Below are positions 1 through 7,411 of a stretch of 52,775 nt of DNA, piece by piece. Below the pieces are notes generated by a model, which was given only the letters and a program-made list of their open reading frames with translations, made no database searches and was not told where the DNA came from. The translations under genes and the position numbers were made by a program. This DNA is from a virus, in IMG/VR virus record IMGVR_UViG_3300049733_000520, positions 1-52,775 of that record. The stretch is one strand, 5' to 3'. The first letter of the stretch is position 1, and each line of letters opens with the position of its first letter.

Positions 1-1202
1 AGGCGCGGCAATGGAAGCGCGCCAGCGGCTGCGGCGGCTGGCGCCACGGTCGTCGGCGCCGCCGGCACCGAGAACGTCTCGCCGTATTCGGTTGGAGTAC
101 CAGCGAGTCCCGGGGCGCCGGGCACCTCCTCGGCCAGCGCGCGGCGCAGGTCCTCATCGAGCAGGCGGAAGACGAGCCCGAGGTTGGCCTGCTGCCAGGG
201 CGCGTCGAGCGGGTCGACCAGCTTCTCCGGCAGCCCCGTCGGCGAGGCGCTCGTCTTGAGCAGGTGCCGGCGATTCTGCGGGTCGGTGAATGGACGCAGG
301 TAGAGGACGAAGTGCTCGCGGCCCTGGTCGTCGGCTTCCTTCCCCATCTCGTAGACGTTGCCGAACCAGGCACTGGCTTCGTCGGTGGCGGCGCGCCCGG
401 GCAGCTTGGCGCCGACGATCGGCAGCCCGCCCTCGTCGGTCGCTTCCATGCTGAGGGCGGTGAAGACCGGCCCCTCGACCAGGTGCGGAATGCTCAGCGA
501 GTTGTTGACGAACTGCTGCCCGCGCGTCTGGCCGAAGCCGACGTCCGCGCGGTTGTTGCCTCCGAGCTTGATCGAGCCGCTGACCACCACGCCGCCGAAG
601 GCCGGCTTCTCGCCGCCGATCAGCCCCTGGCCGCGACTGTGATCCATGTGCTCCATCACCACGCCCGTCATGCTCGTCAAGCCGTCGAAGGCGACGCCGC
701 CGACCGCCTCGAAGCCCCTGGTGCGGTGGACGTCCTCGACGACCGTCAGCTCGCCGAGCGCGTGCAGCGTCTTGCACGTCGCGCAGTAGGTCGGCCCGAC
801 CTGCGCCCGCAGCGGCAGCTGCGCCAGCGGCGTGCCCGACTTGCTGCAGAGGACGCGGTAGACGGTGGTGACGGGCGGGATCAGGTCGACGGCCGGCGAG
901 GTCTCCCCCGTCTCGACGTTGATGGTGCGCGGCCAGTAGCCCTTGCTGGCGAGGTAGAGCGTCTCGATGCCCAGGCTCTCGGCGCTGCGCGTCCGCGCGC
1001 GCCAGAAGCGAATCAGCCCCTGCTTCATCAGCTTCTGCAGCTCGGTCGGGATGGCGCCGCCGTCCCACGAGTAGAGCAGCAGCACGCGGCTGTAGGTCTC
1101 CCACAGGTACTGCGCGAAGCTGGCCAGGAGCGAGGTCTTGCCGGCGCCTGGTACTCCAAGGATCAGCGTGGCGGTGAAGATGCGACGGAGCGCGTCGGAC
1201 AT
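1..1202 (-). CDS. P-loop ATPase, RecA/AAA type, C-terminus cut by window edge
   Basis: The reading frame opens at an ATG at 1202 and stays open to the left edge, so the product (at least 400 aa) is partial. A Walker A motif GVPGAGKT lies about residues 13-20, right after a short beta-strand-like start, as in RecA/RAD55-like and AAA_24 (Sak4-like) phage ATPases. A CATC pair near residue 130 could bind a metal. It sits downstream of the nuclease and zinc-ribbon genes in one minus-strand operon, which fits a recombination or replication role. A Sak4-like annealing ATPase is an inference; another small phage ATPase is possible. The tail end is Ala/Pro-rich. Confidence 0.7.
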   Translation of the reverse strand, partial: MSDALRRIFTATLILGVPGAGKTSLLASFAQYLWETYSRVLLLYSWDGGAIPTELQKLMKQGLIRFWRARTRSAESLGIETLYLASKGYWPRTINVETGETSPAVDLIPPVTTVYRVLCSKSGTPLAQLPLRAQVGPTYCATCKTLHALGELTVVEDVHRTRGFEAVGGVAFDGLTSMTGVVMEHMDHSRGQGLIGGEKPAFGGVVVSGSIKLGGNNRADVGFGQTRGQQFVNNSLSIPHLVEGPVFTALSMEATDEGGLPIVGAKLPGRAATDEASAWFGNVYEMGKEADDQGREHFVLYLRPFTDPQNRRHLLKTSASPTGLPEKLVDPLDAPWQQANLGLVFRLLDEDLRRALAEEVPGAPGLAGTPTEYGETFSVPAAPTTVAPAAAAAGALPLPR

Positions 1203-1212
1203 GACAGCAGCC

Positions 1213-1725
1213 TCAGACGCCGGACGCCATCGGCGGCGCCGGGGGTTGTGCGCTGATGTGCGCGATTAAGTCGTTGACTTCCTCCGGCGAGCACCACTCG
1301 CCGCTCTCGACCGCCTCGGGCATATCCGCCAGAATGCGGTTGCGAAACAGCTCCAGCGCGGCGATGAGCGTGCGCTGCACCTTGCCGGCGGGATCGAAGA
1401 CCTCGCGGCTGTCGCGGCGGCGGGTCTGCTGCAGCAGGGCCGCACGGGCGGCGTCGATGCCGGCGGCGTAGCCGGCGGTGAAGGCCTCCTCGATGGAGGC
1501 CTCGGGGTGCGCGTCGAGCCAGCGGCTGGCGAGCGAGGCGCTGAAGGACCCGGGCGACTCCCCTGCCGGGGGCGGCGGTGGCAGCTCGGCGCGGCGTCCC
1601 GGCTGGCCGGCGCCGCAGCTGCTGCAGCCCTGGCCGAGCGGCCCGGCGTTCTCCGCGCCACAGGCCGGGCAGTTCCAGCCGACCAGATCCTGTGTGGCGT
1701 AGTGGCGCGACCCACCGACTGGCAT
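1213..1725 (-). CDS. Zinc-ribbon protein of unknown function
   Basis: 170 aa beginning MPVGGSRHY. Two CxxC knuckles (CPAC near residue 19 and CSSC near residue 33) form a short zinc ribbon, followed by a Pro-rich linker and a helical C-terminal half. The ATG overlaps the TAA stop of the upstream gene (TAATG), so translation is probably coupled. A longer upstream reading of the same frame is Arg-rich and lacks a sensible start. Role unknown; its position between nuclease and ATPase genes suggests an accessory DNA-metabolism or regulatory protein. Confidence 0.65.
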   Translation of the reverse strand: MPVGGSRHYATQDLVGWNCPACGAENAGPLGQGCSSCGAGQPGRRAELPPPPPAGESPGSFSASLASRWLDAHPEASIEEAFTAGYAAGIDAARAALLQQTRRRDSREVFDPAGKVQRTLIAALELFRNRILADMPEAVESGEWCSPEEVNDLIAHISAQPPAPPMASGV

Positions 1726-1904
1726 TACGGCTTCTCCTCGACGACGCGCGCGTTGTCCTGATCCTCGAACCAGTCTTCGATCGCCTGCTGGATCGCCAGC
1801 GCCAGGGACCGCACGCGTTCGGGGGGAGCCGGCGGCGTTTCCTCTGCGAGGAAGACCCTGGCAAGGTCCGCAGATCGCGGGTCGTAGGTCGTCACCACAG
1901 TCAT
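1725..1904 (-). CDS. Small hypothetical protein (59 aa)
   Basis: 59 aa starting MTVVTTYDP, preceded by a purine-rich GAGGAGGACGAACG leader that gives a good ribosome-binding site. The start overlaps the stop of the nuclease gene by 4 nt (ATGA) and its own stop overlaps the next start (TAATG), so it is a link in a coupled operon. Mostly helical and acidic toward the C-terminus. No family recognised. Confidence 0.6.
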   Translation of the reverse strand: MTVVTTYDPRSADLARVFLAEETPPAPPERVRSLALAIQQAIEDWFEDQDNARVVEEKP

Positions 1905-3355
1905 CGTTCGTCCTCCTCGTCGACTTCCGCCGCTTCCGCCGGCAGCAGCCCGCGTGCGATCGCCTGCTGCAGCTCGGGCGCGTGGTGCGGCAGGCGCGGC
2001 TGGTAGTGGCCACTGCCGATCGGGTCCTCCCAGCCGGTGTGGCGGTGACAGATCGGCACGAACTCGCACTGGTGGTCGCGACCAAACGGTCGGCAGGCCC
2101 AGCTCGCCGGCACGAGGTGATCGAGCAGCGCCTGGAAGCGCGGGTCGGCCCAGGCGAGGCCCTGCATCTGCTGCGCCTCGTAGAGCGCCCAGAGGGTCTC
2201 CTGCCAGCTGTGCTCCTCGCCGAGGAGCCCGCGGCGCAGCGACTGCAGCTGGGCGTCCTGGCGGTTCATCGGGCCGAGGATGAAGCAGGTCTTCTCCAGC
2301 AGGCTCCCGGGCAGGAAGCGCACCCAGAACTCCTCGGGCGTCATGTCCGGGTCCTGCGTGTGGTAGGCGCGCCAGATCGGCCAGTCACTCTCCGCCAGCT
2401 CCCAGACGCCGGTGCGCCGGTGCGCCCGGCTCTTGCGCTTGACCTCCCCGTCGTCGGTCACCCACTCGTAGCTCGGGAGCCAGTCCTCGGGCTGCATCGG
2501 CGGATTGCCCGGCCGGCGGTAGCCGTAGCAGAGCGGCGACTGCTGGCGCTTCCTGAGCGGGTCGTCCTCGTCGTACTTGTCGCGCTTGCGGCTGCCCTTG
2601 CTGAGGCCGACGATGTACAGCTCGGTGACCTCGCGGCCCCAGAGCGGCTCGGCGTCGAGCGTGCCGAGCCCGAGCTGCGGGTCGGTCTCCCACTGCTCGA
2701 CCCAGGCGTCGCTCTCCCAGCCGGTGGTCTTGCACTCGAAGTAGGCGAGGCTGCCGCTGCTGCGGTGCTCGGCCAGCAGGTCGGTGCGGATCTGCAGCGC
2801 CGTGCCGGTGCAGCCGCGCCGGAGGTGTTCGGCGGCGTCGAGCGGCGGCGCGCCGCAGCCGCATTCGAGGAAGTGCAGGCGCTCCTCCTCGACCACCCGC
2901 ACGCGGTAGCGCTCCAGCAGCCAGGGGAAGAACTTCAGGCGCAGCGCCCAGAGCAGCCCGACGATGAGCGAGCGCTGTTCGAGGATGGTCTCTTCGGTCT
3001 GCGCGCTGCCGAGGATGCCGCGGTAGCCGCGCGCCTCGACGCGGGTGACATACCCGTCGCAGACCGCCTGGATGATCGCGCGCGTCTCGTTCAGGTCGGG
3101 GAGGCGGTCGTGCTGCGCCGCGATGCGGCTGAAGCCTTCCAGGCCCTGGTGCGCGGCGATCCCCGTGACCAGCGGCAGCGATTCGCGCCGAGCGGTGAGC
3201 CCGTAGCCGGTGGGGCCCGCGTGATAGGTGAGGTAGCGGGCGCGCTTGCAGCGACTGGCGCCGAGCTTGAAGCGGCTGCGGTCGGTGTACCACAGCAGGG
3301 GCGCCGGTGCGCGAGGAGATAGAGCTGCCGCCGTCGGTGACGTCATTGTGACCAT
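1901..3355 (-). CDS. PD-(D/E)XK nuclease, Cas4/RecB-like with probable Fe-S cluster
   Basis: 484 aa. The core shows H69 in a helix (IAAHQG), D192 (IRTDLLAE) and E207-C-K209 (YFECKTT), the H...D...ExK layout of RecB/Cas4-family PD-(D/E)XK nucleases. C36 near the N-terminus plus C421, C430 and C436 near the C-terminus match the one-plus-three cysteine plan of the 4Fe-4S cluster in Cas4 and AddB. Such phage enzymes process DNA ends in recombination or replication. It is followed by a zinc ribbon and a P-loop ATPase in the same operon. Start at 3355 has a GGAGG only about 2 nt away; the ATG three codons later (MTSPTA) is an equally good start. Confidence 0.8.
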   Translation of the reverse strand: MVTMTSPTAAALSPRAPAPLLWYTDRSRFKLGASRCKRARYLTYHAGPTGYGLTARRESLPLVTGIAAHQGLEGFSRIAAQHDRLPDLNETRAIIQAVCDGYVTRVEARGYRGILGSAQTEETILEQRSLIVGLLWALRLKFFPWLLERYRVRVVEEERLHFLECGCGAPPLDAAEHLRRGCTGTALQIRTDLLAEHRSSGSLAYFECKTTGWESDAWVEQWETDPQLGLGTLDAEPLWGREVTELYIVGLSKGSRKRDKYDEDDPLRKRQQSPLCYGYRRPGNPPMQPEDWLPSYEWVTDDGEVKRKSRAHRRTGVWELAESDWPIWRAYHTQDPDMTPEEFWVRFLPGSLLEKTCFILGPMNRQDAQLQSLRRGLLGEEHSWQETLWALYEAQQMQGLAWADPRFQALLDHLVPASWACRPFGRDHQCEFVPICHRHTGWEDPIGSGHYQPRLPHHAPELQQAIARGLLPAEAAEVDEEDER

Positions 3356-3480
3356 CGCCTCCGTCGTCGTGATCGTTGTGGTCGCGAACCCCTAACCCGT
3401 CGATCGTTCCCTGGGCGAACCGGACACAGTTCGCCGCGTCTGGTACGCCGCCAAGACTGGGACGCCTCGGCGGAGCGAGC

Positions 3481-3509
3481 ATCAGACTGCCGTGTGACGA
3501 TCTTGTCAA
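3481..3509 (-). promoter_or_regulatory. Sigma70-type promoter candidate for the nuclease operon
   Basis: On the minus strand a perfect TTGACA (3509-3504) is followed after 17 nt by TCTGAT (3486-3481), four of six matches to TATAAT. This puts a transcript start about 120 nt before the nuclease ATG. Confidence 0.45.
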
Positions 3510-3564
3510 GCGGTCGTGCCCCTGAGATGTCTGCGGGTGTCTGGGGGTGTCAGGAGTACCAAGC

Positions 3565-3577
3565 GATTTTGCCGGCA
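3565..3577. promoter_or_regulatory. Candidate operator GATTTTGCCGGCA (copy 1)
   Basis: The 13-mer contains the palindrome TGCCGGCA and recurs exactly at 5176-5188, the only other intergenic place I noticed it. It lies about 55 bp upstream of the TTGACA of the nuclease promoter. Confidence 0.35.
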
Positions 3578-3595
3578 GGTTATTCAGGAGGGATT

Positions 3596-3617
3596 CGGGC
3601 CGGACTGAGCCGGCCCG
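3596..3617 (-). terminator. GC-rich hairpin downstream of the 3708 gene
   Basis: Perfect 8-bp stem CGGGCCGG / CCGGCCCG with a 6-nt loop, about 90 nt past the stop of the minus-strand gene ending at 3708. There is no U-tract on the minus strand, so it may be a non-canonical terminator or an RNA-processing stem. Confidence 0.35.
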
Positions 3618-3707
3618 ATGAGCTGGATTGCGCCGAATTACCGGTTATGGTGGACTCGTGCGCGGTGCTCCTGTAGTTCTACGACGCCTCGTGCGCCTTG
3701 CTGCGCG

Positions 3708-4109
3708 CTACTGCGCCTTCGGCGGCAGGGTCCAGACCGCGGCGAACGCGCGCCCCTTGGACTTGGCGCCCAGGTTCTGCAGGCGCAGCCGTAGCGTCTT
3801 CGGCATCCACAGGCGCTGCGCCTTGAGCCGCGCCTTCAGGTCGCGCACGGTCTGCGGGCCTTCGAGCAGCGCCTCGCGCAGCGCCGCGTCCAGGCGATCG
3901 GAGTCGCGCACGATGGGCGTCCGCTTCGTCGGCTTCGTCGCCGTCGTCTGCCCGCGCATCCGCGTCGCGGCGCGCAGCTTCCCGTTGAAGCTCGCCTGCG
4001 CCCGCGCACCCTGGTCCTCCTCCAGCACCGCCGCCGCCAGCTCCAGGCCCTCGGCCTTCTTCCGGTACTCCGCCGCCTTCAGTCGCAGGCGTTCGCCCAT
4101 CGTCGTCAT
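3708..4109 (-). CDS. Hypothetical protein, coiled coil plus possible winged helix
   Basis: 133 aa. Residues 5-40 form an Ala/Glu/Lys-rich helix likely to coil. Residues about 70-125 (SDRLDAALREALLEGPQTV then DLKARL) look like a winged-helix-type segment similar to H-NS-like or Lsr2-like small phage DNA-binding proteins, but no signature is clear. The start has the CGACGACGACG leader common to minus-strand genes here. Nearest upstream gene ends at 4166. Function unknown. Confidence 0.6.
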   Translation of the reverse strand: MTTMGERLRLKAAEYRKKAEGLELAAAVLEEDQGARAQASFNGKLRAATRMRGQTTATKPTKRTPIVRDSDRLDAALREALLEGPQTVRDLKARLKAQRLWMPKTLRLRLQNLGAKSKGRAFAAVWTLPPKAQ

Positions 4110-4165
4110 CGTCGTCGTCCCTCCTCTCCTGGCCTCTCCTGTCTCAGTGTCTCAGTCTCAGTGTC

Positions 4166-4615
4166 TCAGGCTCGTCGCCGCCGACCTCTGGCGTCCTGGT
4201 CGCGCTCGCGCTCGCGCCGCAGCTGTCGCGCCTTGTAGGTGTCGAAGGTCACCAGCTCCGGCCGCCCGGCGCCGTTGACCTCGGCGTGCTTCTTCGCGTA
4301 GCTCTCCAGCGGCGAGGTGCCGCCGATGCCGCGCGCCTCGAACGCCGCGCCGAGCACCGCGATCGCCACCACCCCCAGGTGCGGCAGCGCCAGCTCCTGC
4401 GGCGAGACCTCCTCGTAGAGCTGTTTGAGGTTGCGGACCTTCAGGGCCTTGACGGCATGCGTGAGCAGCCGCGCCGCGTGGAAGTTGAAGCAGTCGACGT
4501 GGGCGAGATCGGCGCGGGTGAAGCGGTCGGAGCCGATCTCCAAGACCGGGAGCTTGGCCGCAGCCTGCAGCTCCCGAACGGTCGTGGTCCCGAGGATGGT
4601 TGTCGCCAGATTCAT
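4166..4615 (-). CDS. Hypothetical protein (149 aa)
   Basis: 149 aa with well-mixed composition, ending in an Arg-rich basic tail (residues 130-149) that could contact nucleic acid. No catalytic motif is evident. Its ATG overlaps the stop of the upstream gene by 4 nt (ATGA), so the two are coupled. A different-frame reading of the same DNA is Arg/Gly-rich shadow and was discarded. Confidence 0.65.
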   Translation of the reverse strand: MNLATTILGTTTVRELQAAAKLPVLEIGSDRFTRADLAHVDCFNFHAARLLTHAVKALKVRNLKQLYEEVSPQELALPHLGVVAIAVLGAAFEARGIGGTSPLESYAKKHAEVNGAGRPELVTFDTYKARQLRRERERDQDARGRRRRA

Positions 4616-5016
4616 GCTGTCTCCTCTTCAACGTCTACAGCCCCAGGCGGCGAGCCGGTGGGGTCGGGCTCCCCGGCGGCGCCCTTGAGTGCCCCCATCA
4701 CGCCCAGGACTCCGACGTGGGTAATGCGGTCGAAGAACAACCGCAGCGCATCACGCAGTTGATAGGCTTCCTCCGGTGTCTCACACTCCAACATCCAATG
4801 CACGGCCGGCCAGGAGCGGTACTGCCCGATGCGCTTGGCCGGCGAGGCGGACTCGTCGTCGGTCGCCGCGCGGCCACGCGGGCCGGCGCCCGGCGTGACC
4901 ATGCGCAGGATGGCGGGGTGAACACGAATACGGATCGGTTTCCCGGGCCGCTCGGCCCAGGCTTCGCGGATCGGTCGGTTCGGATCGGCGAGGTCGCGCA
5001 CAAAGGCGCTCTTCAT
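4612..5016 (-). CDS. Hypothetical protein (134 aa)
   Basis: 134 aa starting MKSAFVRDL. I prefer this ATG at 5016 over one eight codons upstream because GGAGGACACCCCT precedes it at proper spacing. The C-terminal third is acidic. No family recognised. It is the first gene of a minus-strand operon fed by the promoter candidate at 5073-5102. Confidence 0.6.
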   Translation of the reverse strand: MKSAFVRDLADPNRPIREAWAERPGKPIRIRVHPAILRMVTPGAGPRGRAATDDESASPAKRIGQYRSWPAVHWMLECETPEEAYQLRDALRLFFDRITHVGVLGVMGALKGAAGEPDPTGSPPGAVDVEEETA

Positions 5017-5072
5017 AGGGGTGTCCTCCTGGGCTCCCACTGCCCAACACTCGATCGGGCGTGCCGGCGTTC

Positions 5073-5102
5073 ACCCTATGCACAACGATGGCTAGTTGTC
5101 AA
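5073..5102 (-). promoter_or_regulatory. Sigma70-type promoter candidate (minus)
   Basis: Perfect TTGACA (5102-5097) followed after 18 nt by TAGGGT (5078-5073). It would start transcription roughly 50 nt before the ATG at 5016. Confidence 0.45.
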
Positions 5103-5173
5103 GCAGGCTCGGCAGGAGTCTCGGGCGGGGTCTAGTGGTCGAGTCGGTCGACGCTACTAGATGCGGGGGAGGC

Positions 5174-5203
5174 TTGATTTTGCCGGCAAAGTGGGTGTAG
5201 AAG
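5174..5203 (+). promoter_or_regulatory. Plus promoter candidate with operator palindrome in the spacer
   Basis: TTGATT (5174-5179) and TAGAAG (5198-5203) are 18 nt apart. The spacer carries a perfect 12-bp palindrome TTTGCCGGCAAA (5179-5190), sharing GATTTTGCCGGCA with 3565-3577. The position suits a repressor site controlling the helicase gene. Confidence 0.4.
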
Positions 5204-5399
5204 AGGCCGCTTCCGCTCGGTAACGGGGGGATGACGGCTGCCTGAACCCGGGCACCTGGAGGTGACCAATCCCCAGGTACCCGGTGCGTGACGACAACCA
5301 TCCGAACCCAAACGCGGAACAGACGACGACGACGACGATCACGACGACGGGTTGAGTTGGAGGCCCAGACTCGTCCTTCTGCAGATCGGAGTCGTCCCT

Positions 5400-6362
5400 A
5401 TGAGCAATACGACACTTGCGTCAGGTTGTCAACTCCCCACCCTCCTCGACCCCCTCCTCGATCCCCTCCCCGACATCATCCCGGCCGGTGGCATCTCCCT
5501 CCTGGCTGGTGCGCCTGGGGTCGGCAAGACGGCCCTGCTGGCCGCCCTGGCCCGGGACTTCCGCGACGGCCGGCCGATCTTCGGCCACCAGCCGACGGCG
5601 ATCCCGGCGATTGGCGTCGTCAATGCCGACCGCGGCTGGGCGCGCGGCGCCGGCTGCTGGTTTGCGCGGGTCGGGTTCCCCGACGTCCGCTACTACTCGA
5701 TGACCGACGATCCGACCTTCGACCCCCGCATCCTGCGGCGCAAGTTCGAACGGACGGCGCGGCTCTTCGAGTTCGTCGACCGCCTGCAGCTGCCGCCGGG
5801 CAGCCTCCTCTTCGTCGACCCCATCGCGCTCTTCCTGGGCGGGAACCTGCTGGACTACGATACCTGCGCGGTCGCCTGCCTGGAGATTCGGACGCTGCTG
5901 CGCCAGCGCGCCCTCACGCTGATCGCCGCCGTCCACGCCGGCAAGATCAAGGCGGCCAAGCAGGAGCGCTACCTGCGGCTGCAGGACCAGATCCTCGGCT
6001 CCACCGCGATCTTCGGCTTCAGTGACACCCAGCTCTATCTCGCCTCGCCCGAGGAGCTGAAGCGCTCCTACTACGGATTCCTCTGGCAGAGCCATCTGGT
6101 ACCCCCGGAGACGTTCGCCCTGGAGCGGGACGCCCACGGGTTGTTCCAGCTCTGGACCGGGGCCGACCGGGGGAACCAAGCCAAGGTGCTCGCCCTGTTC
6201 CCCGAGAACGGGGACGAGATCACCTTCGGGGCGCTGCTGGAGCTGGCCGAGGGCGTGCCCCTCTCGCGCAAGACGCTGCAGCGGACCCTGGAGGCCCTGG
6301 TCGAGAGCGAGCAGGTGGTCAAGGTCCGACACGGCGTCTACCGGCGTGTCGTCCGCCACTGA
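5400..6362 (+). CDS. RepA/RecA-type (AAA_25) replicative helicase-like ATPase
   Basis: 320 aa from the ATG at 5400, chosen because GGAG (5388-5391) sits 8 nt ahead; a start 16 codons upstream lacks this. Walker A GAPGVGKT at 37-44, Walker B LLFVDP with D140, then AAVHAGK and the QILGSTAIFGF segment typical of RepA-like hexameric ATPases (AAA_25). Residues about 265-320 look like a winged helix. Plasmid RepA and phage relatives unwind DNA at origins. It is the only plus-strand gene in the left block, flanked by palindromic and inverted-repeat DNA that could be an origin. Confidence 0.8.
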   Translation: MSNTTLASGCQLPTLLDPLLDPLPDIIPAGGISLLAGAPGVGKTALLAALARDFRDGRPIFGHQPTAIPAIGVVNADRGWARGAGCWFARVGFPDVRYYSMTDDPTFDPRILRRKFERTARLFEFVDRLQLPPGSLLFVDPIALFLGGNLLDYDTCAVACLEIRTLLRQRALTLIAAVHAGKIKAAKQERYLRLQDQILGSTAIFGFSDTQLYLASPEELKRSYYGFLWQSHLVPPETFALERDAHGLFQLWTGADRGNQAKVLALFPENGDEITFGALLELAEGVPLSRKTLQRTLEALVESEQVVKVRHGVYRRVVRH

Positions 6363-6655
6363 TCGCCCGGAGCCCCTACCGACTTCACCGACCGACTTTC
6401 GCCCCCCGCCTGGTACGTACGGGAGGGGGCGAAGAAACGGTGCCCCGTTGGGGGGTGGATCGGTGGCCTTTTGTGTTCCCGTAGTACATATAGTGTCCGA
6501 GAAAGGGTCAGCAGAATTGTAAGTGACCCTTTCAGCCGGTAGGGTCAGTAAAGGGCCAGGGGGGTCGAGCCTTTATAACCTCTTTCCGTTCTGTGGGTTA
6601 CTGGCGAAAAGGTCACCCTTCTCCCCCTCTGCCGGGCACCTTCTCTTCGCCTGGG
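6363..6655. other. Convergent intergenic region with inverted and direct repeats
   Basis: No gene. It has a GTACGTAC palindrome (6413-6420), an AT-rich patch around 6478-6495, a perfect 10-bp inverted repeat (6501-6533), a further GGGTCA copy at 6542-6547 and a related GGTCACC at about 6613. It lies just after the helicase gene, which makes an origin plausible; a bidirectional terminator is the alternative. Confidence 0.45.
6501..6533. repeat. Perfect inverted repeat GAAAGGGTCA / TGACCCTTTC
   Basis: Arms 6501-6510 and 6524-6533 are exactly complementary with a 13-nt loop. No T-tract follows on either strand, so it is not a standard intrinsic terminator. Confidence 0.7.
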
Positions 6656-7210
6656 CTAGATCTCCTCCGGTTTGGGCGGGACTTTCGCCTCCTCGCCCCA
6701 GGTCTGCGAGGCCATCCCATGCACCGGGCACTCGGGCACCGGCAGCCCGATGTCCGGGCAGCTGCAGGGCTGGTCGACCGCGAGGTTGACCGGCTCGCCC
6801 CCGGCTCGCCCCGCCGCGAGTTCCTTCTGCGCGAACCAGCCGCCGGCCGCCCGGCGGATCTCGGCCCACTGCCGCTTGCTCGGCAGGGTATCGGGCGGCG
6901 CCTTGGTGATCCGCCACATACCCCACTTCACCGGGTAGAGGACGAGCCCCGCAATGTAGGTGCGCTCGCAGTAGGGGCAGACCAGCCGCTGGCTGTAGGG
7001 ATTCCACTTCAGCTTCCAGATCGAGGCGGCCAGACGCGCCTCCTTGGCCTTGTCGCGGCGCTTGGACATGGAGTGCGCCATGTAGGGCGGAACGAGGCGG
7101 GCATCGCTGCTGGTGTGAATCATCCGCCCACAGGACGGACACTCGCATTCGAAGCGGTCGAGGCGAGCGAAGAACCGGGTCGAGGGGGGCATTGTCGGAA
7201 CGTGCGGCAT
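6656..7210 (-). CDS. Multi-zinc-knuckle protein of unknown function
   Basis: 184 aa starting MPHVPTM. AAGGAGG lies 11 nt before this ATG at 7210, favouring it over an ATG 13 codons upstream. Cysteine pairs CPSC (about 25-28), CPYC (about 78-81) and a C-terminal CSCPD...CPVHG cluster suggest two or three zinc sites. The middle is basic and aromatic. Phages encode many such small zinc proteins; the role is unknown. Its promoter region (7211-7411) carries CCAGTAG repeats. Confidence 0.65.
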   Translation of the reverse strand: MPHVPTMPPSTRFFARLDRFECECPSCGRMIHTSSDARLVPPYMAHSMSKRRDKAKEARLAASIWKLKWNPYSQRLVCPYCERTYIAGLVLYPVKWGMWRITKAPPDTLPSKRQWAEIRRAAGGWFAQKELAAGRAGGEPVNLAVDQPCSCPDIGLPVPECPVHGMASQTWGEEAKVPPKPEEI

Positions 7211-7411
7211 GGCGTGCAGAGCCTCCTTCGCGCGCCAGTGTAGCGCCACCTGCCGCCATCGCCACGGGCCTGGGGCACAACTTGCCTCGCAGTCGACCCA
7301 ATAAGCCAGTAGGAGCGGTAGACCCAGTAGACCAGTAGGTGCGCGTACGTACGCTCCTGGCCTGTAGAGCCAGTAGGCGTACGTACGGTACTCGCCGGTG
7401 GGCCGGTGGGG
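7211..7411. repeat. Intergenic CCAGTAG repeats with CGTACGTACG palindromes
   Basis: CCAGTAG occurs at 7307-7313, 7325-7331, 7333-7339 and 7371-7377, with a TCAGTAG at 7413. Between them lie GCGTACGTACGC (7344-7355) and CGTACGTACG (7379-7388), both palindromic. It is upstream of the zinc-knuckle gene. Confidence 0.6.

Larger units (their letters stand above)
3356..3707. other. Intergenic control region upstream of the nuclease gene
   Basis: No credible gene. It holds a minus-strand promoter candidate (3481-3509), a 10-bp tandem repeat TGTCTGSGGG at 3528-3547, a GATTTTGCCGGCA element at 3565-3577 shared with the helicase control region, and an 8-bp perfect hairpin at 3596-3617. Confidence 0.5.
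5017..5399. other. Divergent control region between minus operon and helicase gene
   Basis: No credible gene; two short minus-strand frames here have low-complexity translations. It holds a minus promoter (5073-5102), a plus promoter with a palindrome in its spacer (5174-5203), and a run of GACGAC repeats (5320-5350). Confidence 0.5.

Noticed and set aside
154-1104. 316-residue minus-strand frame
   Set aside because: Arg/Ala/Gly-rich shadow of the P-loop ATPase read in another minus frame that has the Walker A motif and natural composition.
6501-6533. Standard intrinsic terminator
   Set aside because: The inverted repeat is perfect, but there is no T-run on either strand and the loop is 13 nt; kept only as a repeat.
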